64,000 nucleotides of DNA from Primorskyibacter flagellatus (GTDB taxonomy: Bacteria > Pseudomonadota > Alphaproteobacteria > Rhodobacterales > Rhodobacteraceae): assembly GCF_900176485.1 (NCBI RefSeq), contig NZ_FWYD01000003.1, positions 1 to 64,000 on the forward strand, read 5' to 3'. This document shows positions 8,945 through 17,199 of this stretch, piece by piece. The notes below the pieces were generated by a model. It was not told the DNA's origin, did no database searches, and was given only the letters and a program-made list of their open reading frames with translations. The position numbers and the translations under genes are program-made. Position 1 is the stretch's first letter; every line of letters starts with the position of its first letter.

Positions 8945-9385
8945 TCAGGTGCCAGCCGCGTCCGCGCCAAACAGCGCCAGTGTTTCCTGCCGGGTCAAAC
9001 GCCCGTGATCGCCGCGTATCGCCCAGAAATCCGGGCATTGATCGGCGAAAATTTCCTGTTCCAGCGCCAGACCGCTTGCATCCTCCAGCAAGCCAATGGC
9101 GATCTCGAAATCGCCCGCGCCGTCTTTGCCTTCGTCAAAACGATACCACAGGGCCGATCCGCAAGTGCCGCACACGCTGCGGCTGGCCCAGTCTGACGAC
9201 CGAAAGCTGCGGACAGCGCCCGTATCCTCGATCTCTACATCATCCTTGGCGGCGCTGATCGCGAAAAGGGCAGAGCCTGTCCAGCGACGGCATTGCTCGC
9301 AGTGGCAGACATGTACTTTGGTTGGGTTAACACGCGCGGAAAATCGGACCGCACCGCACATGCACTGGCCTTTACGCTTTTCCAT
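8945..9385 (-). CDS. GFA-domain (Mss4/CENP-V type) zinc protein
   Basis: A 146-residue protein of the glutathione-dependent formaldehyde-activating-like (GFA) family. Zinc-binding cysteines are clear: Cys8 and Cys10 (QCMCGAVRF), Cys27, Cys29 and Cys32 (HVCHCEQCRRWTG), and a later SVCGTCGSALW pair. This pattern (CxC, CxCxxC, CxxC) is diagnostic of the fold. Founding members were proposed to join glutathione and formaldehyde, but most family members have no proven activity, so no substrate is claimed. It lies between gltD and gltB on the same strand. Its start ATG at 9385 gives the usual family length. Confidence 0.85.
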   Translation of the reverse strand: MEKRKGQCMCGAVRFSARVNPTKVHVCHCEQCRRWTGSALFAISAAKDDVEIEDTGAVRSFRSSDWASRSVCGTCGSALWYRFDEGKDGAGDFEIAIGLLEDASGLALEQEIFADQCPDFWAIRGDHGRLTRQETLALFGADAAGT

Positions 9386-9469
9386 GTCTTTACCCTTTCT
9401 TAACGATCCAGATCGAATAGGTCACCAAAGCTGACCTTTGCGGCTTTTTTAAGCTCACTGCGGTGGTCA

Positions 9470-9504
9470 GGGGCATTTGTACAAATAACAGGTACAAATG
9501 CCCC
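9470..9504 (-). terminator. 13-bp perfect inverted repeat between gltD and the GFA gene
   Basis: Arms GGGGCATTTGTAC (9470-9482) and GTACAAATGCCCC (9492-9504) surround a 9-nt loop, starting 21 bp beyond the gltD stop. There is no T-tract directly after the stem on the minus strand; an A6/T6 run lies 15-30 bp further on. It could be a weak terminator, an RNA processing or stability stem, or a protein site. Confidence 0.45.
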
Positions 9505-9525
9505 CAAAGACCCCAAACCGTGGCG

Positions 9526-10959
9526 TCACTCGGCGGCGACGGCCACGCCGCCTGCAAGCTGTTCCAGCACCGCGCCGGCGCAATCGCGCCCGTCGCGGAT
9601 GGCCCAGACCACAAGGCTTGCGCCGCGCACAATATCACCCACGGCAAAGACGCCGGGCAGGCTGGTCGCGCCAGAGGTGAACTCTGCCTTGACGGTGCCC
9701 CAACGTGTCACTTCCAGACCTTCGGTGCCCCAAAGCTGCGGCAGGTCTTCCGGTTCAAAGCCCAGTGCCTTGATGACCAGATCGGCATCCTCGACATAGT
9801 CGGCACCCTCGATCACCTCGGGGGCCTGACGGCCGGTGGCATCGGGCACACCAAGGCGCATCTTCTGCACCATGACGCCCTCGACGGCATCGCCGCTAAA
9901 GCCCTTGGGCGCGGTCAGCCAGACAAATTCAACGCCTTCTTCTTCGGCGTTCTGCACTTCGCGCTGCGATCCCGGCATATTGAGTTTATCGCGCCGATAC
10001 AGGCACTTGACGCTTTCCGCGCCCTGACGGATCGCGGTGCGCACACAGTCCATCGCGGTGTCGCCCCCACCGATAACGACGACCTTCTTGCCTTGGGCGT
10101 TCAACTCGCCCGAGTCGAATTCCGGCACGTCATCGCCAAAGCTCTTGCGATTGGAGGCCGTCAGATAGTCGATCGCGCGCACGATCCCCTCGGCACCCGA
10201 CCCGGGTCCTTGCAGGTCGCGTGTCTTGTAAACACCGGTGGCGATGATCACCGCGTCATGCTTGCCGCGGATCGCGTCGAAGGAAATATCTTCGCCGACA
10301 TTGCAGTTCAGCACGAAGGTCACGCCGCCATCCTCAAGCTGCTTGTTGCGGCGCATGACGATGTCTTTTTCCAGCTTGAAGCCGGGGATACCGTAGGTCA
10401 GCAACCCGCCGGAGCGGTCATAGCGGTCATATATCGTGACCTGCACACCGGCGCGGCGCAGCACATCCGCCGCTGCCAGCCCGCCGGGGCCCGCACCGAT
10501 GATGCCGACGCTTTCCTCGCGCTCGGCAACCGGCGCGATCGGCTTGACCCAGCCCTTTTCCCAAGCGGTATCAGTGATATATTTCTCGACAGCGCCAATG
10601 GTAACAGTGCCGTGGCCCGACTGTTCGATCACGCAATTGCCTTCGCACAAGCGGTCCTGCGGGCAGATCCGTCCGCAGATCTCGGGGAAGGTATTGGTGG
10701 CTTGGCTGACCTCATAGGCCTCCTCCAGACGGCCCATCGCCGTCAGGCGCAGCCAGTCCGGGATATTGTTGTGCAACGGGCAATGGCTTTGACAATAAGG
10801 CACGCCGCATTGGCTGCACCGGCTCGACTGCTCCTTCGCCTTGGCATCGGCATATTCGGCATAGATCTCGTCGAAGTCATGGTTGCGCGCCTCCGCGTCC
10901 CGCTTCTCCGGCATGACCCGGTCTATCTTCACGAATTTCAGCATCGGCTGCTCAGCCAT
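9526..10959 (-). CDS. gltD: glutamate synthase [NADPH] small subunit
   Basis: A 477-residue FAD and iron-sulfur subunit that passes electrons from NADPH to GltB. The N-terminal cluster domain shows CSQCGVPYCQSHCPLHN and, further on, CGRICPQDRLCEGNC. The FAD fold follows with GAGPGGLAAADVL and the NADPH fold with GGGDTAMDCVRTA. Near the C-terminus GVFAVGDIVRGASLVV is the second FAD-binding block. Length is normal. The ATG at 10959 is preferred to an in-frame GTG at 10977 because GGGGGC sits 6 nt upstream. It is the first gene of the probable gltD-GFA-gltB unit and is divergent from uppP. Confidence 0.96.
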   Translation of the reverse strand: MAEQPMLKFVKIDRVMPEKRDAEARNHDFDEIYAEYADAKAKEQSSRCSQCGVPYCQSHCPLHNNIPDWLRLTAMGRLEEAYEVSQATNTFPEICGRICPQDRLCEGNCVIEQSGHGTVTIGAVEKYITDTAWEKGWVKPIAPVAEREESVGIIGAGPGGLAAADVLRRAGVQVTIYDRYDRSGGLLTYGIPGFKLEKDIVMRRNKQLEDGGVTFVLNCNVGEDISFDAIRGKHDAVIIATGVYKTRDLQGPGSGAEGIVRAIDYLTASNRKSFGDDVPEFDSGELNAQGKKVVVIGGGDTAMDCVRTAIRQGAESVKCLYRRDKLNMPGSQREVQNAEEEGVEFVWLTAPKGFSGDAVEGVMVQKMRLGVPDATGRQAPEVIEGADYVEDADLVIKALGFEPEDLPQLWGTEGLEVTRWGTVKAEFTSGATSLPGVFAVGDIVRGASLVVWAIRDGRDCAGAVLEQLAGGVAVAAE

Positions 10960-11173
10960 ATCACGCCCCCAGTTCACCTCCCCGCCCTTCTACGCAAGCT
11001 TTTCCTGCAAGAAAAGGCATAATTGCTGACCTATATGCAAAAAAATTCTGTCTGGTTTGTTTTTTTTAAGATTTTTTTCGATAAGTGGGTCGCAATCCGG
11101 ACCTAAATTCGCACTTTTCAAGGGAAAGCAAACCCTTATACGAGTCGTGTTATAACTTGTACGAGACACCTAT

Positions 11174-11977
11174 ATGCCCCTCTTTCACCTCATGCTCGTG
11201 GCGCTGATCCAGGGCGTCACTGAATTTCTGCCGGTCTCAAGTTCCGGACACCTGATTCTGCTGCCCAGCCTAACCGGCATGCAGGATCAGGGGCAGGTTA
11301 TCGACGTGGCGGTTCATGTCGGCACGCTTTTTGCCGTTGTTCTGTATTTCTGGCCGGATGTGCGCGACGCACTTTACGGAACCAGACGTTTACTGCGCGG
11401 GCGCATTGATACGTCGGGTGCGCGGTTGGCATTCTGCCTTGCGCTTGCGACACTGCCAGTCATCTTTGCCGGGCTGGTGATGAAACTGACCGGGCTGGAC
11501 GATCTCCTGCGCTCGGTAAAGGTGATCGCCTGGACGATGCTGATTTTCGGGTTGGTTCTTTGGTGGGCTGACAAGACCGGCGCGGAACGCAAATCCACTG
11601 GCGACTGGACCCCAATGGAAGCCGTTAAACTGGGTCTGTGGCAGGCCGTTGCGCTGATCCCAGGCACCTCCCGCTCCGGGATAACCATCACAGGTGCCAG
11701 ACGGATGGGCTATGCCCGTCTCGATGCTGCAAAGATCGCCATGCTGATGTCAATTCCCACGATCCTCGCGTCGGGAACGCTTCTGGGACTTGAGGTTGCC
11801 GTCACCGCTGACATTGCCGCTGCCCGTGACGGCGTAATCGCTGCCGCAATGGCCTTTGTCGCCGCGCTGGCAGCACTCTGGCTGATGATGCGCCTCCTGC
11901 GATCCGTCAGCTTCACGCCTTATGTGATTTACCGGATCATCCTTGGCGTGCTTCTGCTGGTCTACGCCTATAGCTGA
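11174..11977 (+). CDS. uppP: undecaprenyl-diphosphatase
   Basis: A 267-residue integral membrane enzyme that dephosphorylates undecaprenyl diphosphate to recycle the lipid carrier for cell-wall synthesis (also known as BacA). Both family signatures are present: ALIQGVTEFLPVSSSGHL near the N-terminus, and IPGTSRSGITITGARRMG in the second half, with the catalytic Glu, Ser and Arg residues. About seven or eight hydrophobic segments span the rest. Length is exactly typical. It stands alone, divergent from gltD and convergent with rlmH. The 196-bp upstream region is A+T-rich (T8 and T7 runs at 11059-11080). Confidence 0.96.
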   Translation: MPLFHLMLVALIQGVTEFLPVSSSGHLILLPSLTGMQDQGQVIDVAVHVGTLFAVVLYFWPDVRDALYGTRRLLRGRIDTSGARLAFCLALATLPVIFAGLVMKLTGLDDLLRSVKVIAWTMLIFGLVLWWADKTGAERKSTGDWTPMEAVKLGLWQAVALIPGTSRSGITITGARRMGYARLDAAKIAMLMSIPTILASGTLLGLEVAVTADIAAARDGVIAAAMAFVAALAALWLMMRLLRSVSFTPYVIYRIILGVLLLVYAYS

Positions 11978-12094
11978 GCAAACTCGAAGACCATCCATGG
12001 ATTCGACGCACAGGCCAACGGCCTTCTCTGCGGAAGGGGCCTTTAGGTCCCTGACAAAGGGAACCTTTGTGCGCGGGTTACCGCGCGCAAGACC

Positions 12095-12565
12095 TCAGAC
12101 TCTGTGATATGGTGTTCCGGCAGCAATTGCCGCCGCCCGATAGATCTGCTCAGCCAGCATCACTCTTGCCAACATATGCGGCCATACCATTTTTCCCAAT
12201 GACAGAACCGCATCCGCTGATCCGCGCAATGTAGGATCAACGCCATCCGCGCCACCGATGACGAAGGCCACGTCCTGCGCGCCCTGATCACGCCAGTTGC
12301 ACAGCGTATCGGAAAATGTCGGAGAGCTGACCATCTTGCCGCGCTCGTCCAACACGCACAACCGCGCGCCCGAGGGCACTGCACGCTTCAGCAGAGCTGC
12401 CTCGGCCGCCATGCCGCCAGCCTTGCGATCTTCGACTTCGCAAACGGTGGCCGGACCAAGCCCAAGTCCTCGCCCTGTCCGATCAAACCGTTTCAGATAG
12501 TCGTCGATAAGGTCGCGTTCGGGACCGGCTCTTAGCCGACCCACTACGCATAATTGGACGCGCAT
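12095..12565 (-). CDS. rlmH: 23S rRNA (pseudouridine(1915)-N3)-methyltransferase
   Basis: A 156-residue SPOUT-class enzyme that methylates pseudouridine 1915 in helix 69 of 23S rRNA. The SAM-binding knot is seen in FVIGGADGVDPTLRGSADAVLSLG, and the C-terminus shows ARVMLAEQIYRAA and ends in the family's PYHR followed by one extra residue. Length is typical. It follows rsfS with a 3-bp gap on the same strand, a gene pair conserved across many bacteria, so both are surely co-transcribed. Confidence 0.96.
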   Translation of the reverse strand: MRVQLCVVGRLRAGPERDLIDDYLKRFDRTGRGLGLGPATVCEVEDRKAGGMAAEAALLKRAVPSGARLCVLDERGKMVSSPTFSDTLCNWRDQGAQDVAFVIGGADGVDPTLRGSADAVLSLGKMVWPHMLARVMLAEQIYRAAAIAAGTPYHRV

Positions 12566-12568
12566 GGT

Positions 12569-12916
12569 TCAGCTACGCGCGGTGTGACTGCCCTCAGGGC
12601 TTTGCCACATCTTCTCCAATTGATAGAATTCACGCACTTCTGGACGAAAAACGTGAACGATCACGTCGCCGGTATCAATCAGCACCCAGTCGCCAGCTTC
12701 CTTGCCTTCGGTACGGGACGACCGACCAAGGTCCTGTTTCAGCGTGTCTATCAACCGCTCCGCAATCGCGGCGACCTGCCGAGAAGAGCGGCCTGAGCAG
12801 ATAATCATGTAGTCGCCAATGGCCGTCTTGCCGCGCAAATCAATCTGCGCGATCTCTTCGGCCTTGCTGTTTTCAAGCGACTCCAGAATGGCGGTGAGGA
12901 GTTCTTCACTCGTCAC
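12569..12916 (-). CDS. rsfS: ribosomal silencing factor RsfS
   Basis: A 115-residue protein that binds ribosomal protein L14 and blocks subunit joining under starvation. Family hallmarks: SLENSKAEEIAQIDLRGK, GDYMIICSGRSSRQVAAIAE and GDWVLIDTGDVIVHVF. The start used is a GTG at 12916 with no clear ribosome site. The frame is open for about 35 codons upstream of it and reads like an N-terminal extension (SLGTDAAHAADH) but lacks a start codon. The only good ribosome site there (AAGGAGG) serves an ATG at 12990 in another frame. Either translation is coupled to that short frame or a small indel has displaced the true start. rlmH follows. Confidence 0.92.
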   Translation of the reverse strand: MTSEELLTAILESLENSKAEEIAQIDLRGKTAIGDYMIICSGRSSRQVAAIAERLIDTLKQDLGRSSRTEGKEAGDWVLIDTGDVIVHVFRPEVREFYQLEKMWQSPEGSHTARS

Positions 12917-12990
12917 TGCCGAATGGCCGCCCGCAATGGGTGCCGCGTGATCGGCGGCATGTGCCGCGTCAGTACCAAGAGACAGGACAT
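12913..12990 (-). other. 25-codon frame with strong ribosome site, overlapping the rsfS start
   Basis: ATG at 12990 sits 3 nt after a perfect AAGGAGG and opens a 25-codon frame (MSCLLVLTRHMPPITRHP and so on) whose TGA overlaps the rsfS GTG as GTGA. It could be a leader peptide that couples translation to rsfS. It could also be the displaced start of RsfS: removing five bases from the near-duplicate TGTCC TGTCT would join this ATG to the RsfS frame as MSLGTDAAHAADH. Confidence 0.45.
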
Positions 12991-13158
12991 CGTCCTCCTT
13001 GCTGTCTGTACACCGCCTTACCCCGGTGCCGGGTTCTCTTCATAGATAGCACCGCACATGCAAAATCTCAATGACACGGCCCTTGATGAATCTCCCTCAG
13101 CGAAAGTTTTCTGAGAACAGACGCAACGCATCGCGAAACCAATCCCTGCCAGCAGTGC

Positions 13159-13188
13159 GGCGTTGCCTCCGGACAAGCGGGCAACGCC
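13159..13188. repeat. inverted repeat downstream of the MscS gene
   Basis: Arms GGCGTTGC (13159-13166) and GCAACGCC (13181-13188) with a 14-nt loop, 53 bp beyond the MscS stop codon. There is no T-tract on either strand, so an intrinsic terminator is doubtful. The rest of 13018-13240 shows nothing I recognise. Confidence 0.35.
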
Positions 13189-13240
13189 TAGGAAGCGGCC
13201 TTCAGGCCACTGACGAGGCGAACCACCCGGCGCGCAAACG

Positions 13241-14620
13241 TCAATGCTTTTCCGACAACGCACCACCGCCCGCGTCCAACTCATCGTTGGCTTTGTCATC
13301 CTCCAGCATTCTGACTTCGCGCTGTGGAAAGGGTATCGACACACCGTTTTCATTAAACGCGTCCCACAATGCCAAGTAGACGTCACCGCGAATGTTGGTC
13401 AGACCCATCCTTGGATCACGAATCCAAAATCGTAGAATGTAATCGACCGAACTGTCGCCGAACCCCACGATGTGGCAAACCGGCTGCTTGCTGCTCAATA
13501 CGCGTTGAACCGAAATCGCCGCAGCAATCGCCAGTTTTCGAACTTTGTGTGGATCGTCGCCATAGGCAGTGCCGAAAAATATGTCCAGACGCACGAAGTC
13601 ATTGGTGTGGGACCAGTTGACCACCTGTCCGGTGATCAGGTCCTCGTTCGGGATCAGGTATTCCTTTCCGTCCCGCGTCACCACGCTGACATAGCGCGCA
13701 CCCAGTGAATTGATCCATCCGAACGTCTCGCCAAGGCTGATCACGTCACCTGGCTTGATAGACTTGTCGAGCAGGATGATTATTCCCGATACAAGGTTCG
13801 ACACGACCTTTTGCAGACCAAAGCCAAGACCCACGCCGATCGCGCCGGACAGAACCGCAAGGCCGGTCAGATCGACCCCGACCAGCCGCAACCCTATGAA
13901 GAATGCGGCCCCGAACAGCACGACCTGAAGGAATTTGACCGCCAGCACCTGCATGGACGGCGAAATTTCCTCGTTCGCCCTGATGCGCGCGGTAATGGTA
14001 GCCGCGGCAAACCGCGCCAACGTGATCAGCACGCCAAGCATGACCACGGCCTGCACCAGCAGCCAAAGCGACAGGCGCGTCTCTCCGACGTTCACAGATG
14101 CGCCTTCCATTACCTGCTGTGCCTCGTCGGTCAGGCCGAGAATGCTTAGCGTCACCCATGTCCAGGCACCATACCTCACCACCGAGCGCAAAAGCGGGTT
14201 GCCGATAAGCCGCGTCGCGAAAACAATAAACAGCCACGCGGCTGACAGGTTGGCAATGATGCTCAGAAGATAAGATCGCGATGGCCATGTGACCTCGCTC
14301 ATCACGACAACCACAAGCGAGATTGCGGCGACGAAGATTATCATGCGCAATCGTCGATGGGCGATGACCAGCAGCCGCATGCGCCATTTCGGCCAGCCTT
14401 CTCGCGCCCGCATCCAATCGTGAAGCCGGGGCCGCGCGATCCGCGCAGCCAGGGTCGCCAGAAGAAACAGCCCCACCGCAATCGCCAACTGGTAGACATT
14501 CCAGGGCAGCAGAAGTTTGTATAAAAGCGCTTCGGTACGGGACAGCAATGTCTGCCCCAGTGCCACCAGGTCAGACGTGCTGGTCGGGATTTCTGGCTCC
14601 ATCACGTTCCTTGAATACAT
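13241..14620 (-). CDS. MscS-family mechanosensitive ion channel, multi-span
   Basis: A 459-residue inner-membrane channel that releases solutes under hypo-osmotic shock. Several N-terminal hydrophobic segments (from about residue 38) precede the MscS core. The pore helix is rich in Gly and Ala (AVLSGAIGVGLGFGLQKVVSN), followed by LVSGIIILLDKSIKPGDVI and the beta domain (YLIPNEDLITGQVVNWSH). The C-terminal domain includes VLRFWIRDPRMG-like and VSIPFPQREV motifs. It is longer than E. coli MscS (286 residues) because of extra N-terminal spans. A shorter paralogue lies at 49510-50364. It is divergent from leuC. Confidence 0.92.
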   Translation of the reverse strand: MYSRNVMEPEIPTSTSDLVALGQTLLSRTEALLYKLLLPWNVYQLAIAVGLFLLATLAARIARPRLHDWMRAREGWPKWRMRLLVIAHRRLRMIIFVAAISLVVVVMSEVTWPSRSYLLSIIANLSAAWLFIVFATRLIGNPLLRSVVRYGAWTWVTLSILGLTDEAQQVMEGASVNVGETRLSLWLLVQAVVMLGVLITLARFAAATITARIRANEEISPSMQVLAVKFLQVVLFGAAFFIGLRLVGVDLTGLAVLSGAIGVGLGFGLQKVVSNLVSGIIILLDKSIKPGDVISLGETFGWINSLGARYVSVVTRDGKEYLIPNEDLITGQVVNWSHTNDFVRLDIFFGTAYGDDPHKVRKLAIAAAISVQRVLSSKQPVCHIVGFGDSSVDYILRFWIRDPRMGLTNIRGDVYLALWDAFNENGVSIPFPQREVRMLEDDKANDELDAGGGALSEKH

Positions 14621-14826
14621 GTAAAGAGTAGGTCAGCCTGCCACTCCGGGCGCAGGCACGCAAGGTTTTCCCGGCAATGTCCTCTTGATAGACTCGGTTT
14701 GCGCCTGTATCTCCCGGCATATGAAACTGGTATTTGACATCTGCGACCGTGCCCGCCTGCGCGAACGGTTCTTCGGTGCCACACATACGGTGCTGGCCCG
14801 GCTATAGGTCTGTATGACCGATGAGT

Positions 14827-14844
14827 CCGTGGCCATTGCCACGG
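14827..14844 (+). repeat. small hairpin in the leuC leader
   Basis: Arms CCGTGGC and GCCACGG with a CATT loop end 47 bp before the leuC ATG. There is no T-tract and no leucine-rich leader peptide that I can see, so classical leu attenuation is not supported. Confidence 0.3.
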
Positions 14845-14891
14845 CACCCGAATTCGACCCGACATTCCGCCTGACAATACGGAGAGGACCA

Positions 14892-16310
14892 ATGTCCCCC
14901 AAGACCCTCTATGACAAGATCTGGGATGCCCATCTCGCCCACGAGGCCGAGGACGGCACCTGCCTTTTGTATATCGACCGCCACCTTGTACACGAGGTGA
15001 CCAGCCCGCAGGCCTTTGAAGGGCTGCGCATGGCCAACCGCAAGGTCCGCGCACCGGACAAGACCATCGCCGTACCGGATCATAACGTGCCCACGACTGC
15101 GGGCCGCGAAGACCCTGCCAACATGACCGAAGACAGCGCCATCCAGGTGGCTGCGCTCGACAAGAACGCGCGGGATTTCGGTATTCACTATTACCCTGTG
15201 TCGGACGTGCGCCAGGGCATCGTGCATATCGTCGGCCCCGAACAGGGCTGGACCCTGCCTGGCATGACGGTGGTTTGCGGCGACAGCCATACCGCGACGC
15301 ACGGCGCCTTTGGTGCGCTGGCCCACGGCATCGGCACATCCGAGGTTGAACATGTCCTGGCCACCCAGACGCTGATCCAGCGTAAGGGCAAGAACATGAA
15401 GGTCGAGATCACCGGCAAGCTGAATCCGGGCGTGACCGCCAAGGACATCACCCTTGCCGTGATCGGCGAGACCGGAACGGCCGGGGGCACCGGCTACGTG
15501 ATCGAATATTGCGGCGAAGCGATCCGCAACCTGTCGATGGAAGGCCGCATGACCGTCTGCAACATGGCCATCGAAGGCGGTGCGCGCGCCGGCCTGATCG
15601 CCCCGGACGAGACCACCTATGCCTATGTCAAGGGCCGCCCCCACGCCCCCAAAGGCGCGCAGTTCGAGGCAGCCATGACCTGGTGGAAGACGCTCTATTC
15701 CGACGATGATGCGCATTGGGACAAGGTCGTGACCCTCAGGGGTGAAGATATCGAGCCGGTCGTGACCTGGGGCACCTCGCCCGAGGACGTGCTGCCGATT
15801 TCCGCCACCGTACCCTCTGCCGAGGACTTCAAAGGCGGCAAGGTCGAAGCGGCAAAACGCGCACTGGAATATATGGGCCTGACGCCTGGCCAGAAATTGA
15901 CCGACATCCAGATCGACACGGTGTTCATCGGCTCCTGCACAAACGGCCGGATCGAGGATTTGCGTGCCGCCGCCGCCATCCTGAAGGGCAAGAAGATCAA
16001 GGATGGCATGCGCGCCATGATCGTACCCGGCTCTGGTCTTGTGCGGGCGCAGGCAGAAGAAGAAGGTCTTGCCGACATCTTCAAAGAGGCCGGCTTCGAA
16101 TGGCGTCTTGCAGGCTGTTCGATGTGTCTTGCGATGAACCCCGACCAGCTGTCCGAGGGCGAGCGCTGTGCCTCGACGTCGAACCGCAACTTCGAGGGGC
16201 GTCAGGGCTATAAGGGCCGCACGCATCTTGTCTCGCCCGCCATGGCCGCCGCCGCCGCGATCACCGGTCATCTGACCGATGTGCGCGAAATGATGACCGA
16301 CGAAGCATAA
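14892..16310 (+). CDS. leuC: 3-isopropylmalate dehydratase large subunit
   Basis: A 472-residue subunit of the 4Fe-4S enzyme that isomerises 2-isopropylmalate to 3-isopropylmalate in leucine synthesis. Aconitase-family motifs are clear: [22 protein letters not shown], cluster ligand Cys in [13 protein letters not shown] and the pair in [12 protein letters not shown]. The ATG at 14892 begins [14 protein letters not shown] as in LeuC proteins and has a GGAGAGGA ribosome site; an ATG at 14814 would add 26 unrelated residues. leuD follows after 12 bp. Length is typical. Confidence 0.97.
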   Translation: MSPKTLYDKIWDAHLAHEAEDGTCLLYIDRHLVHEVTSPQAFEGLRMANRKVRAPDKTIAVPDHNVPTTAGREDPANMTEDSAIQVAALDKNARDFGIHYYPVSDVRQGIVHIVGPEQGWTLPGMTVVCGDSHTATHGAFGALAHGIGTSEVEHVLATQTLIQRKGKNMKVEITGKLNPGVTAKDITLAVIGETGTAGGTGYVIEYCGEAIRNLSMEGRMTVCNMAIEGGARAGLIAPDETTYAYVKGRPHAPKGAQFEAAMTWWKTLYSDDDAHWDKVVTLRGEDIEPVVTWGTSPEDVLPISATVPSAEDFKGGKVEAAKRALEYMGLTPGQKLTDIQIDTVFIGSCTNGRIEDLRAAAAILKGKKIKDGMRAMIVPGSGLVRAQAEEEGLADIFKEAGFEWRLAGCSMCLAMNPDQLSEGERCASTSNRNFEGRQGYKGRTHLVSPAMAAAAAITGHLTDVREMMTDEA

Positions 16311-16322
16311 GGGACGCTGAAA

Positions 16323-16928
16323 ATGGAAAAGTTTCTTAAAGTAACCGGCATCGCGGCACCCATGCCGCTGGTCAATATCGACACCGACATGATCATCCCG
16401 AAGGTGTTCCTGAAGACGATCAAGCGGTCAGGTCTGGGCGTGAACCTGTTCGACGAGATGCGCTTTGACCGGCAAGGCAATGAAATCCCCGATTTCGTGC
16501 TGAACAAGCCGCAATATCGCGACGCAGAAATCCTTGTAACCGGCGACAATTTCGGGTGCGGGTCATCGCGCGAGCATGCCCCATGGGCGTTGAAGGATTT
16601 CGGCATCAAGTCGATCATCGCGACGTCTTTTGCCGACATCTTCTACAACAACTGCTTCAAGAATGGCATCTTGCCGATCGTATTGCCGCAAGAGGCGGTC
16701 GACGTGCTGTTGAAAGATGCCGAGAAGGGGTCTAACGCGCGGATGACAGTCGATCTGGAAAACCAGACCGTCACCACCTCGGATGGCGAGAGCTTCTCGT
16801 TTGAAGTGGACAGTTTCAAGAAGCACTGCCTGATCGAAGGGTTGGACGATATTGGGCTGACCATGGAAAAAGCGGCCGCCATCGACACGTTTGAAGCAGC
16901 CGCATCTCAAGCGCGCCCTTGGGTCTGA
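16323..16928 (+). CDS. leuD: 3-isopropylmalate dehydratase small subunit
   Basis: A 201-residue partner of LeuC carrying the swivelling domain that completes the active site. Recognisable blocks: [41 protein letters not shown] and [17 protein letters not shown]. Length is normal. The gene is 12 bp after leuC and so in the same transcript; a strong terminator 42 bp after its stop ends the unit, so leuB downstream must have its own promoter. Confidence 0.97.
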   Translation: MEKFLKVTGIAAPMPLVNIDTDMIIPKVFLKTIKRSGLGVNLFDEMRFDRQGNEIPDFVLNKPQYRDAEILVTGDNFGCGSSREHAPWALKDFGIKSIIATSFADIFYNNCFKNGILPIVLPQEAVDVLLKDAEKGSNARMTVDLENQTVTTSDGESFSFEVDSFKKHCLIEGLDDIGLTMEKAAAIDTFEAAASQARPWV

Positions 16929-16970
16929 CCCTCACGCAGGTCCACGGCCTGCAATCGCCCTGACAATTCT

Positions 16971-17000
16971 GGCACCGCTATTTGTAAGCGGTGCCTTTTT
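16971..17000 (+). terminator. intrinsic terminator after leuCD
   Basis: Perfect 9-bp stem GGCACCGCT/AGCGGTGCC (16971-16979 and 16987-16995) with a 7-nt loop, followed directly by TTTTT. It is the clearest intrinsic terminator in the window. Confidence 0.92.
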
Positions 17001-17199
17001 CTGTCCGCCACCGATTTTCATTGTCATTGACGACAGCATTTTTCGGAACACCGTCGAAGCGTACGCCAGATTACGGAAATTAACCTGTTCTTAGCTTTCC
17101 TTCTGCCATTCCTGATTTTGGTCGTTTTGTAAATCGACCCTCATAGCTTTCACGTTGGACGGCTCTGCCCGTCTGCACATCTTGACGAACGCACATCAC

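Noticed and set aside
9463..11022. 519-codon plus-strand frame
   Set aside because: Shadow of gltD.
11978..12094. GC-rich partial inverted repeats between uppP and rlmH (AGGTCCC/GGGAACCT and TGCGCG/CGCGCA)
   Set aside because: Stems are imperfect and no T-tract follows on either strand; not enough to call a terminator.
14734..14739. TTGACA as a -35 box for leuC
   Set aside because: No acceptable -10 box lies 16-18 bp downstream, so I do not call a promoter.
14802..16271. 489-codon minus-strand frame
   Set aside because: Shadow of leuC.
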